Program-made: the position numbers and the translations under genes
DNA from: Berberis thunbergii
Taxonomy: Eukaryota > Streptophyta > Magnoliopsida > Ranunculales > Berberidaceae
Direction: 5' to 3'
Length of the DNA stretch: 64,000 nucleotides
NCBI GenBank assembly: GCA_003290165.1
Contig: QNQO01001863.1
Location: 1-64,000, forward strand
Shown: positions 53,336-63,825 of the stretch, piece by piece
Position numbering within the stretch: the stretch's first letter is position 1
Layout: every line of letters starts with the position of its first letter
Notes under the pieces: generated by a model
Database searches by the model: none
What the model was told of the DNA's origin: nothing
What the model saw: only the letters and a program-made list of their open reading frames with translations

Positions 53336-55242
53336 CGATTCTAGATGTCGAGGTCTTGGGCGAGGTTTTGGGCGAGGGAGGTTGGGTCGCACGCGCAGAG
53401 CTTATGTGGTAAAAAAAAAAAAAAAAAAGAAGAAGAGGGAAAGTCGAAAATTTGGGGGAGAAGAAGGAGGGAATGGGGCAAGCTCTCCCCATTTTCAGTC
53501 TCAGCTAACCTTCCCTCTCCCTCTCCCTCTCCCCATTTTCCATCTCGACAGAGAAGGCCCTCCCTCTCCCCAAAGAAAGCTATCCCTCGCCACCCTCTCC
53601 ACATCATCGTCTCAACCGACAGAAGGAGAAGAGAAGAAGCTCGGTCGCGCATTCCCTCGCCGAAAAGCTCCTCCCAAATGAAAACTCAACCGAAGGTAAG
53701 TCTCCCCTTCATTTCTGGGCGATTTCTTGTGGTGGGTTTCTAGATCTAGGGTAAAGGTGAGAACTTTGAACTCAAAACCCTGACTTTAATGCTTCAGATC
53801 GATCTTCTTGTTATGCAATGTTTCAAAGTTTGCGTTTTTTTATTTTCTTTTCTTTTCTTAGTGGAAGTAATTGTTGTTCTTGATTTGTGTTTGAAGCATT
53901 TTGACTCAAAATTGACTTGATTCTTGGTAAAAAAGAAAAATCTGATCTTTTGATTGGAGTGGTTGTATGCTAGTGGCACTGTTTTAGCTGAGAATCTGTG
54001 GTTGATTTCAGGTTAATTTTGTTGGTGGATCTGTGTTTTGTGCTTGATTTAGTTTCGATGGTTCATGGAAGTATAATTAGGTCTAAATTCGACTGATCTG
54101 TTTACTGGATGAGTGTGAACTAGATGATCAGTGTGAAAAGGAGGAAACTTGATCTGTAAAAATCAAATTTTTAACATTTGGGCTTGTTGTTGATTATGTG
54201 CTCGGTAGGTGTTTAGGTTGGTTTTGTGTTTAATTACTTGGTCTACTTAGTGGGGTTCACCAATTTGAATGGAAACCCCTATCAATTGTTTGTGTGCTTC
54301 TAACATTATCACTTGTGAGTTGTGACAATAATGGGTAACATGCAATGGACTAGAAAGGTTACAATTTTAGTGTTCGACGTCAGCATAATGAATCGTATTC
54401 TGATGGATGGAAATTGTTGTGTTCATTGAATTGGGGTTTGTTATGGGAGTAATGTCTTTTCCATGGTATGGGCACACTGAATTTGTTGGTTATTTCCCTT
54501 TAAATGATGTCATTCGTCTAGTTTCGCAACGATTCGGTTCTTAATGATGGTTTTACCTGTGAGCTTTGTTTACTGATATGAACTATGGTTGGTTTTGAAA
54601 GGGAGTTGTTGCATTAGAAGAATACAATGAGCTGCTTTGGTTGCTGCGATGAAGATGACATGCATAAAGCTGCTGATAATGGCATGCCCATGACGGTGAA
54701 CAAGACAACAGGTAAATGTTGAACTTGGAACTCATTTCTCTCTAGAATGAAAAGTTAATCATCGAACTTCAATAGATTATACACATGCATGGAGGATGTT
54801 TTGTTTCCTTTCTTCCTATATATTATTATTTTCCATGTTAGAACAAGTTGATAGACACACGTAAAAGTTTGAATTTTTCAAAGTCATTGAGCTTTTTTAT
54901 GGAATTAAGTCTAGCCTTTCCATCTCTTCTTGTGGTGGGTTTGGAGAAAAAAATTCATCAATGGTGCAATAAGGTTATGTTGAGAGAAATATCGAGTATG
55001 GTACATTTGGGCTGAACTGCCATTGCATTCTAAAATGAAATTTTTTACCCTGCTCATAAATTCTTCATTGGTTTTTAATAGTCAAACATTAATATTTCTC
55101 CTTTTCATAATTATGGAAGTGTATGTTTGGATCAGTTGGTTATATTTTTCTGGTTCTTAGTTGGATTCGACAGACGATTTTCACAGATTCTCTTGTATCA
55201 GTGACGTATATCCTGTTTGCTTTGCATTTGATTCATTAATAA
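53336..55242 (+). repeat. Left arm of the large inverted repeat
   Basis: Contains a CT-rich 5' UTR exon (donor at 53696), a 0.9-kb leader intron, kinase coding exon 1 (54627-54711) and most of coding intron 1. It pairs with 62177-60272. The pairing sum is 115513 in the outer part and 115514 at the inner end, so one single-base indel separates them. Homology ends in CATTAATAA. Confidence 0.93.
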
Positions 55243-55726
55243 TATGACACTAAGCATTAACTTTATTACACAGGTTATGATCATGCCACAGATACGGCTC
55301 CAAAAGGTGCCCAGTCAGTAAAAGTCCAGCCAATTGAAGTTCCTGCCCTTTCAGTGGATGAACTGAAGGATGTCACAGATAACTTTGGGACAAAGGCTTT
55401 GATTGGTGAGGGATCATATGGAAGAGTGTATTATGGTGTTCTCAGAAGTGGGCAGGCTGCAGCAATAAAAAAATTAGATGCGAGTAAGCAACCAGACCAA
55501 GAATTTTTAGCACAGGTTAGGCTTCATTGCATGAGATCACAACTTTGCTTTTATCATTGTGCCTCATTCATATGTATTAATTCATTCCTGATTTTCCAGG
55601 TCTCCATGGTATCAAGACTGAAAAATGAAAATGTTGTTGAGCTGATTGGTTACTGCGTAGATGGAAGTCTCCGACTCCTTGCCTACGAATTCGCAACTAT
55701 GGGTTCTCTTCATGACATTCTTCATG
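54627..55726 (+). pseudogene. PTI1-like protein kinase, 5' half (coding exons 1-3)
   Basis: Exons 54627-54711, 55274-55515 and 55600-55726 splice in frame. They give MSCFGCCDEDDMHKA, then [13 protein letters not shown], the glycine loop [12 protein letters not shown] and the catalytic lysine in AAIKKL. The N-lobe follows, through [19 protein letters not shown] to HDILHG. PTI1-type kinases are cytoplasmic Ser/Thr kinases, first known from tomato Pto signalling, with an N-terminal cysteine motif that can be lipid-modified. The catalytic loop, activation segment and C-lobe are missing on this strand. The donor after HDILHG (55727) leads to unrelated sequence. It cannot make an active kinase, though it could yield a truncated N-lobe protein. 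Confidence 0.9.
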
Positions 55727-56876
55727 GTAGGTACCACTAACAAATCCTCTTCCATTTTAATGATTGTCAAAAGTGCTCCAGGATCTGTTCCTCTGAATGC
55801 TGTAAGGGCAGGTTAACTTTGAGTCAGATACAAATTCTTACTAGTGTGTGATGCCTAAGCTTGAACACGAGATTAGAAAATTTAGATGTGTTTAATGGGT
55901 CATACATAATTGTGATCGTTCTTGAACAAAATAATGCAAGATGTTAACTCAGTCAGTTAAAGATTACATTATGATGATTGATGATTATCATCAAATAAGT
56001 CCTGAATTTAAGAAATGAACATACAAACATCAGTATAACTTTTCATACTAGGAAAAGGCCTGAGCGATCCTTATAGATTTGTCTCTATATGCCTAATAAA
56101 TACATGCATACAAACCAATGACTACTTGTTAAGCTAGGAAAAGGCCTGAGCGATCCTTAGGCTAGGCAAGCCGGTGAAGGTCTCCGTTTTTGCTTGCCTA
56201 GGTCACGTAGGTGTTGCCTGAGACTACATAGAATAAAAATCATACGCTCACATAATCAGTTTAGTTGAATATATAAAGCACACACACAAAAAATCACTAT
56301 AGCCATGAAAAACTTTTAATAAATCAAGCTAATTTAATAAAGTCAAGCTATTATTTTCTCTGAAAAATGAAGTCAAGTAAATACATTCCCTTTGTGAAAA
56401 ATGACAGTGGAGGCTTGAGTTAGATCCTCTAATAAGTCCTTTTAAGTAAAGTTTAATGGTAAGTTGATTTCTTGATCCTACTCTTTTTTTATACAACTTT
56501 TGTTAAGGGACATAATTGTGACAAAAAATTACTTAATGTTTGACCTTTTCCAGGTGTTTTCTAGCCATGTGTCAAAATTTGCATTCAACTTTGTTTATTT
56601 CTTATTTATGTTGCATTTGTTTTGGGCATGAGGTGAACCATTGAAATATAGGGAGTTTGTTCCTTGTGATTACTCTTAGTGCATAACATGTTTCCAACAT
56701 TTTTTTAGAGTATCATACATTGTTAAAAGGGTCAATTTCTTGCAAGAATACCTACAAGAAACTCTATAAGTTCTCAGTTTCAATCAGTTAATTGGTGTTC
56801 CCCACCATCAGAATTTCCTTAGGTGATCACATATACACATGGATCGAAAATAATGTTACTGTTTGCCTTAATGCAG
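55727..56876. other. Core of the large element, non-coding stretch 1
   Basis: The first part is presumably remains of kinase intron 3, the last part an intron of the SWI3-like gene. A phrase GGAAAAGGCCTGAGCGATCCTTA occurs twice (about 56050 and 56137), a local duplication. The junction between the two source genes cannot be placed by eye. Confidence 0.5.
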
Positions 56877-57316
56877 AATCTGCCACTTTTGCCAATAAGG
56901 ACACCACCATGGGGACATTGAAAGAGGCAGTTGCAGAATCCCATGCACTTGTCAACAAAGAAGAGGAAGATCTTGAGAGATCCATCTCCAACATCATTGA
57001 AGTTCAGGTGTGTACATACATTTGTGGCTTCATACTTGTTAAGTGATGAAACTTCACTATTTTCGGTTGAATGCTGGTTTGGGAATCTTAATTGTTGCCT
57101 TGGATGTTGCAGATGAAAGAAATTCAGGATAAGATCGTTAAGTTTGAGGAGGTCGAGTCACAAATGGAGAGAGAATGGAAACAATTGCACCAGATGAAGA
57201 ACTTACTCTTTGCAGATCAGTTGACTCTTTTATTTCGAAGAACTAAAAGTCCACTGAAGATTGGGGAGAGTACAGAGGGTGTTGTTCAAATTACCGATGC
57301 TGCTGCTGTTACATGA
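56877..57316 (+). pseudogene. SWI3-type chromatin-remodelling subunit, last two exons
   Basis: Exon 56877-57007 follows a GCAG acceptor, and exon 57113-57316 runs to a stop. Together they read FANKDTTMGTLKEAV, SHALVNKEEEDLERSI, then MKEIQDKIVKFEEVESQMER and LLFADQLTLLF, with a short tail. This is the C-terminal coiled-coil (leucine-zipper) region of plant SWI3 proteins, core subunits of SWI/SNF complexes, most like the SWI3B/SWI3A branch. The SWIRM and SANT domains are absent. About 440 bp of probable 3' UTR follows. It lies between two kinase pieces in the same element, so it was captured or brought in secondarily. Confidence 0.7.
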
Positions 57317-58166
57317 TAAATGTACATTATTTTATCTCAGAGCAAGAATTGCATTCACCTTGGCTCAGCCATTTACCTACTCAAGTTCTGCTGCCAATGT
57401 ACATTGAGTGGGAGGATTGTTTATTACAATGCCTGTCATGTCCGACAGTCGAACTCCTAAACCATCAAAGAGCAATTTTCCTTTATAATTCTGACAGAGC
57501 TGAAGATTTCTGTTACTGATCTCATATTTATCTCATGTTTCTTAATGAAGATTTCTCAAATTGACTAGCTGAAGTTGAACATCCATGTGACTAGCTCAGT
57601 TTTCCTTTTTTGTTTGATCTGTAAGTCTGATGTATATTTCTTAAACTGACTAGCTCTGTAAGATGATGTAGATTTCTTAAATTGACTAGCTCTGCTTTCC
57701 TTTTTTGTTTGCTCTTTGTGTGAGTTCCTCGCTTCCTTTGTACCTTCTTCCCTACATCAATGGAATTTGACTTCTTAGTCTTAAGTACAAATTGTCAGAT
57801 TGATATCATGGCCTTGAATCCTAAGATTCAAAAAAAAAAAAAAAAACTTGGTTTTGAATCCATAACAATTTTGTTGTTCAAAAAGACAAAGTTTGAGGCA
57901 AAGGTTCTCAACACCAATGTGAGCCATACTAGGCCTGATAAGTGTAGCCATTCCAGGGAAAAATAAGAGGCCAAAAGCCACCGCTTCCTCTGAGCTTAGT
58001 TTCAGGAAAATAAACTTCTAAACCATTGGTGTTCAATAGATCTAAGCACTGAAGCCAAATGAGGGTTCGCAGGGTTCTTCCCACCCCCTGTGAGGCTGCT
58101 TGAACGACCTTGAACTAAAAGGAAACCAAGATCTCTTTAGCAAAAACTGCAAGAGCAAAAGCTTTG

Positions 58167-58505
58167 TGTTAACCAAAGGACAGTTGTAACAGAAATCTTC
58201 AGCCTTGTACATGAGTTCCTAAGGACAGTTGTAATTGGTTAATTAGCTGTCAGTAGTTGTGAGAGAGCAATTGTAATTAGCTAAGTGCTATAAATAGCAG
58301 AATGCTGAGAGAACAAAGGCATCTATTGATTGATAAACAAATTGTACATTGAGCTTTTGCTCTGGAGAGTAGCTATCTCGAATCAGCTTTTCTATCCAAT
58401 ACAGTTCATTACATTTCATTCCAATTGCTGAGAATTCTACAAGTATCTTCATTCTGTTAAATCTTTTTCCTGCTGAAGCTGCTCTATGTCATCAGCATTG
58501 CATTG
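58167..58505 (+). mobile_element. Possible solo LTR (Copia-like)
   Basis: It starts TGTTAACCAAAGGACAG, has a CTATAAATAGC promoter-like motif near 58288 and a T/C-rich downstream half, in the style of a Copia LTR. The 5-mer CTTTG occurs at 58162-58166 and 58506-58510. The right end does not close with the usual CA, so the call is tentative. Confidence 0.35.
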
Positions 58506-58510
58506 CTTTG

Positions 58511-59334
58511 AATCTATTCTGCAAACACAGAAATCTGTTCAGTCCTAGTATATCAGGTCAGTTCTTATCAATAAATCATTCAGTTCTTATCAATTTGTCA
58601 CAGTGATAATGAAATCCATAGCTAATGACAACACGAGCTAAAACTTTAACAGCTAAACTGAAATGAAACTCACTACTGCTGGTAAACCAAAAACGAAATT
58701 AAAAAAGACATATCATGGTTTCCACTAAGAATCTATGACAGAAACCAAAGAGCAAAATCACTTCACTCACTCAGTCTCCTCACATGGCTATGGAGTATCG
58801 ACTGCAAGATAATGGTAGTTTTCATCTTTTTCCTTTGAGTAAATGGTACCATAAGCCATAAGTTGTAGAGGAGGGACTCAAAAGAACAAAGACCTGCACA
58901 TTCTTTCAATCTCATCTTTTGCAACCGCAGTCGGAAGAGGTTTTTTTACGATTTGACTAATATTCACAATGTGTAGACATTTGATGTATGACTATGCTCA
59001 CCACTCTCAAAGCTTTCTTCAAGAACTCCAATCAATGACACTTTATCTCCATTGATCAATAAAAAAAGAAAATTTTTTAGAGAATCAGATTAAAAACATT
59101 TTTTTAAATATATACTGTAAGAAATATTTTTTGCAAGATGGTACAGGTGAGCCAATACATGGGTATAAGTGTCCGCTGACTAGCTGAGTTTTTAAATTTA
59201 AGGACTTCTTCCGACGCATCATAAAATGCGGCAATAACATAGTATAACATGGGGAGCAAACAAGGTTATTCGACAAAAAAACACATCGATTGCAGTATTT
59301 CAGACAATAAAGTAATGCAAAACATAGTAGTTAC
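58511..59334. other. Core of the large element, non-coding stretch 2
   Basis: No gene is recognised. Near 59334 it meets kinase exon 6 on the minus strand; the next kinase exon, which would carry the end of the C-lobe, is not found. Confidence 0.5.
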
Positions 59335-60887
59335 CTTAGCAACTGCCTTGGGAGGGTACTCTCCCCCTAGTCTTTGATCTATACACTGTCTCACTTTGTC
59401 TTCACTAAGTCTTGGTGTGGCCTAAAATGTTAAAAATTTCCAGAAATTAGCATCCAACATAGTGAGAACACAAGATATTAATTTCTATGTTAAAGCATGC
59501 AGATACATACCCATGTCACAAGACTCTGCTGCCCCCTCGGCAATGTATGATCAACAGGTTTACGGCCAGTTAAGAGCTCCAACAGGACAACTCCAAAGCT
59601 GTAGACATCACTCTTTGAATTCAGTTGTCCAGTCATTGCATATCTGCAATATCATAAACAACAAGACTTCGAGTTAATGTTTGAAAGAATTAAGTATGCA
59701 GCCAACTAGACTTTTAGTACCAAAAATTTTATTTACAGGCAAGTAAGAAAAATGTCAATTACACATGGGAAAGGCTCGCAAAACTTACTCTGGAGCATGA
59801 TAACCAAAGGTGCCAAGAACACGAGTAGAATGAAGCCGGGCTGCCATGTCAGGAGCTTGATTTGACAAGTCGAAATCAGCAATCTTAGCAACATCATCAT
59901 CAAAAAGTAGCACATTGCTGGACTTAATATCACGATGGATGATATGAGGCTGCGCCTTCTCATGCAAATATTCCAGTCCTCTTGCTGCGCCTACAGCAAT
60001 TTGTACTCGTTGGGCCCATGTTAGGACAGGGCCAGGCTGTGCTCCTTTAACGCCTTTCCTGCCTATATGAACAGATGACACATAATGTTAATTTCTATAA
60101 GAGACTTGCCATATGGCTAAACTATGACTAACATTAATAAATTGACAACATTAAAGACAAAGGCATGCCAGAAACATGCAATATTATTTTACTTGAGTAG
60201 GTATATTGCCTTTTAGTCATTGAGATCCAGAAAACTGGATCATGACACAGCTACATAATGATGTCAAACCTTTATTAATGAATCAAATGCAAAGCAAACA
60301 GGATATACGTCACTGATACAAGAGAATCTGTGAAAATCGTCTGTCGAATCCAACTAAGAACCAGAAAAATATAACCAACTGATCCAAACATACACTTCCA
60401 TAATTATGAAAAGGAGAAATATTAATGTTTGACTATTAAAAACCAATGAAGAATTTATGAGCAGGGTAAAAAATTTCATTTTAGAATGCAATGGCAGTTC
60501 AGCCCAAATGTACCATACTCGATATTTCTCTCAACATAACCTTATTGCACCATTGATGAATTTTTTTCTCCAAACCCACCACAAGAAGAGATGGAAAGGC
60601 TAGACTTAATTCCATAAAAAAGCTCAATGACTTTGAAAAATTCAAACTTTTACGTGTGTCTATCAACTTGTTCTAACATGGAAAATAATAATATATAGGA
60701 AGAAAGGAAACAAAACATCCTCCATGCATGTGTATAATCTATTGAAGTTCGATGATTAACTTTTCATTCTAGAGAGAAATGAGTTCCAAGTTCAACATTT
60801 ACCTGTTGTCTTGTTCACCGTCATGGGCATGCCATTATCAGCAGCTTTATGCATGTCATCTTCATCGCAGCAACCAAAGCAGCTCAT
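59335..60887 (-). pseudogene. PTI1-like protein kinase, exon 1 joined to exons 4-6, exons 2-3 missing
   Basis: On the minus strand exon 1 (60887-60803) lies in the right arm. Exon 4 (60062-59789) follows, with [15 protein letters not shown], the catalytic loop [13 protein letters not shown] for the usual DFG (typical of PTI1-like kinases) and GTFGYHAPE. Exon 5 (59643-59511) has [20 protein letters not shown] and exon 6 (59421-59335) has [15 protein letters not shown] to AVAK. Exons 2-3, with the glycine loop and catalytic lysine, are absent, and so is the last exon. Splicing exon 1 (phase 1) to exon 4 (phase 1) would keep the frame but lack the ATP-binding lobe. The exon set is complementary to the plus-strand copy. 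Confidence 0.9.
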
Positions 60888-62177
60888 TGTATTCTTCTAA
60901 TGCAACAACTCCCTTTCAAAACCAACCATAGTTCATATCAGTAAACAAAGCTCACAGGTAAAACCATCATTAAGAACCGAATCGTTGCGAAACTAGACGA
61001 ATGACATCATTTAAAGGGAAATAACCAACAAATTCAGTGTGCCCATACCATGGAAAAGACATTACTCCATAACAAACCCCAATTCAATGAACACAACAAT
61101 TTCCATCCATCAGAATACGATTCATTATGCTGACGTCGAACACTAAAATTGTAACCTTTCTAGTCCATTGCATGTTACCCATTATTGTCACAACTCACAA
61201 GTGATAATGTTAGAAGCACACAAACAATTGATAGGGGTTTCCATTCAAATTGGTGAACCCCACTAAGTAGACCAAGTAATTAACACAAAAACCAACCTAA
61301 ACACCTACCGAGCACATAATCAACAACAAGCCCAAATGTTAAAAATTTGATTTTTACAGATCAAGTTTCCTCCTTTTCACACTGATCATCTAGTTCACAC
61401 TCATCCAGTAAACAGATCAGTCGAATTTAGACCTAATTATACTTCCATGAACCATCGAAACTAAATCAAGCACAAAACACAGATCCACCAACAAAATTAA
61501 CCTGAAATCAACCACAGATTCTCAGCTAAAACAGTGCCACTAGCATACAACCACTCCAATCAAAAGATCAGATTTTTCTTTTTTACCAAGAATCAAGTCA
61601 ATTTTGAGTCAAAATGCTTCAAACACAAATCAAGAACAACAATTACTTCCACTAAGAAAAGAAAAGAAAATAAAAAAACGCAAACTTTGAAACATTGCAT
61701 AACAAGAAGATCGATCTGAAGCATTAAAGTCAGGGTTTTGAGTTCAAAGTTCTCACCTTTACCCTAGATCTAGAAACCCACCACAAGAAATCGCCCAGAA
61801 ATGAAGGGGAGACTTACCTTCGGTTGAGTTTTCATTTGGGAGGAGCTTTTCGGCGAGGGAATGCGCGACCGAGCTTCTTCTCTTCTCCTTCTGTCGGTTG
61901 AGACGATGATGTGGAGAGGGTGGCGAGGGATAGCTTTCTTTGGGGAGAGGGAGGGCCTTCTCTGTCGAGATGGAAAATGGGGAGAGGGAGAGGGAGAGGG
62001 AAGGTTAGCTGAGACTGAAAATGGGGAGAGCTTGCCCCATTCCCTCCTTCTTCTCCCCCAAATTTTCGACTTTCCCTCTTCTTCTTTTTTTTTTTTTTTT
62101 TTACCACATAAGCTCTGCGCGTGCGACCCAACCTCCCTCGCCCAAAACCTCGCCCAAGACCTCGACATCTAGAATCG
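60272..62177 (-). repeat. Right arm of the large inverted repeat
   Basis: Reverse complement of 53336-55242, containing the same CT-rich 5' UTR exon, leader intron, coding exon 1 and intron 1 part. The 18-base A/T run at 62085-62102 has the same length in both arms, which is notable because such runs change length quickly. Confidence 0.93.
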
Positions 62178-63079
62178 AAGTTTGATTAATGGAGAAAAGT
62201 GTATCTATAGCTAGACATGTTGGTCTTCAATGATGAATGAAAGTTGATAAATGTGTAAAGCTGAAGAGTACTTGAGAGTGAGCCTTTTGATTGAAGCAAA
62301 AGCTTCCTTCTCTTGCTTTCCTTTATCAGTACACTTTCCTCCCATACTTTTTTTTTTTTTCAAGCCACTCATCTTGGCTAATTCCAACTGTGCCCTTTGA
62401 TATGAGGTTTTGTTCTTGAAAAAAAATCACATTTGCATGATATTATTCTGTAAATATTAGAAAATAAGGTTTTCGCAATCAGGATGATATGACATGATTT
62501 TGAAAGAATGATAAAATTTTCAAAATGTTTATGTACATATATCGAGATTGTAAAAACCTTATCTAATAATGTCATATCATCCTGATTACAAATCCTGATT
62601 TTTTAACTTCACTCAAAATACAACTTCATGAATCTTAGTACCAATCAAGGGGAAAATGGGTATGCAAAGAAGCATATTATAATTTAGGGATTCTCTTTTC
62701 CAATCAAGAAACTGAAAATGTTGATGATGATGAGGTTGAAGTGCAAAGGGTGTTATGGTCACAAAAAAGAATTAGTTAATTTACTTCTATTACTTTTTTG
62801 ACTACTTTATTGTGTATGATGGGATCTGATTCCTGCCTTTTTGGGGAAGTAAAGAAAAGCACAGCCTCCCTTTAGGGAAGTAGAAAAAAGCACATTGCCC
62901 TACCATGGATCTCATGTCGGTGCACATTGGCTCATGCACTTTTCAGCCATCTGATTTAGATAAAACAAATCTAACGGCTCTCTCTTTTCACTAACTTATT
63001 ACAAATTAAATCAAATATCATTTATTACAAATTAAATCACATTTTTTACTTATTTTTTTACCAAAATCTACACAATTCA

Positions 63080-63500
63080 ATGGTCTAAATTTAATGACAC
63101 ACATCTCTAAGCAAATTTAATGATCCAAATTTAATAGAATACACATTTATAGGTAAATTTAACAGTTCAAATTTAATATTATATTAATTTTAAAAAAAAT
63201 CTAATGATCAAAATTTAATAATTCACACATTTTTAGGTAAATCTAACCGTAAGATTTTGATGAAAGATCGAACTATTGGATTAACTTCGAGATACGCATT
63301 GAACCATTTAATTTTGATAAAAAAATTCTTGATTAAATATAACGGTACAAATTTAATTATGCACTTATCACGAGAAAAATCAAATGATCAAATTGATAAA
63401 TTTTTAAATTTAAATCGTTAGATTTTTATCGAGATCAATGTATTATTAAATTTGAACAATTATATATTAGTGGAGAGAATCATTAAATTAATTGCACCTA
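63080..63500. repeat. Degenerate CCAAATTTAATA minisatellite (segment copy 3)
   Basis: Third counterpart of the block at 46780-47200, with the same unit phrases in the same order. Confidence 0.7.
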
Positions 63501-63825
63501 AATTCGATGATTGAAATAAGTGCACGTGATGAGTACATGTGCAGTGCACATGACCCCACCTCAATCGAGTGAATTATAGGCCAAGTTCAGATGGATCCAT
63601 AAATAAACGAGAAGATAGACACATTTCATAAGCTGTTTGTGTGTTTGCTTATGCCCTCTTTTTAAAGGAAATCTTGTCATATGATATGTACAGGTTAAAT
63701 GAATCTTCTACTTCTTTCTATCCAGCTGTCACATGCCAACTTGTTCTTTCTCACTGGCAAGATCACCCCTAATTTTTTTTTACTTTAATAATAAATTTAT
63801 TGAATTACTTGTATGATACTAGTGT

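Larger units (their letters stand above)
53336..62177. mobile_element. 8.84-kb inverted-repeat element with captured genes (Pack-MULE-like)
   Basis: The ends CGATTCTAGATGTCGAGG and their inverse match the terminal consensus of the five small foldbacks nearby. Arms of about 1.9 kb (53336-55242 and 60272-62177) are near-identical reverse complements. By position arithmetic they differ by only about one indel, and two long reading frames within them translate identically. The single-copy core (55243-60271) contains kinase exons 2-3 (+), SWI3-like exons (+), a possible solo LTR, and kinase exons 6-4 (-). No transposase is present. Unlike the small copies there is no 9-bp target duplication: the left flank ends AAGGGA and the right flank starts (G)AAGTTTG, so at most 1-2 bp of the target is repeated. 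Confidence 0.85.
52187..63825. repeat. Upstream segment, copy 3 (split by the 8.8-kb element)
   Basis: The left part (52187-53335) and the right part (62178-63825) together are co-linear with copies 1 and 2. The break falls within the sequence that reads TAAAATAAGGGAAGTTTGAT in copy 1 (45221-45240). Homology to copy 1 continues to ATTGAATTACTTGTAT near 63815. Confidence 0.9.

Noticed and set aside
53345..53743. Long open frames of 99-132 codons present identically in both arms of the large element
   Set aside because: They fall in a CT/GA-rich presumed 5' UTR and leader intron of the kinase, are Lys/Arg/Pro/Ser low complexity, exist on both strands, and cross a clear splice donor at 53696.
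56600..57320. Complete SWI3 gene
   Set aside because: Only the last two exons are recognisable. SWIRM and SANT domains are not present upstream, where kinase sequence is found instead.
54627..60887. One functional PTI1 kinase gene
   Set aside because: Exons 1-3 and 4-6 are on opposite strands and the final exon is absent, so no single transcript can encode a full kinase here.
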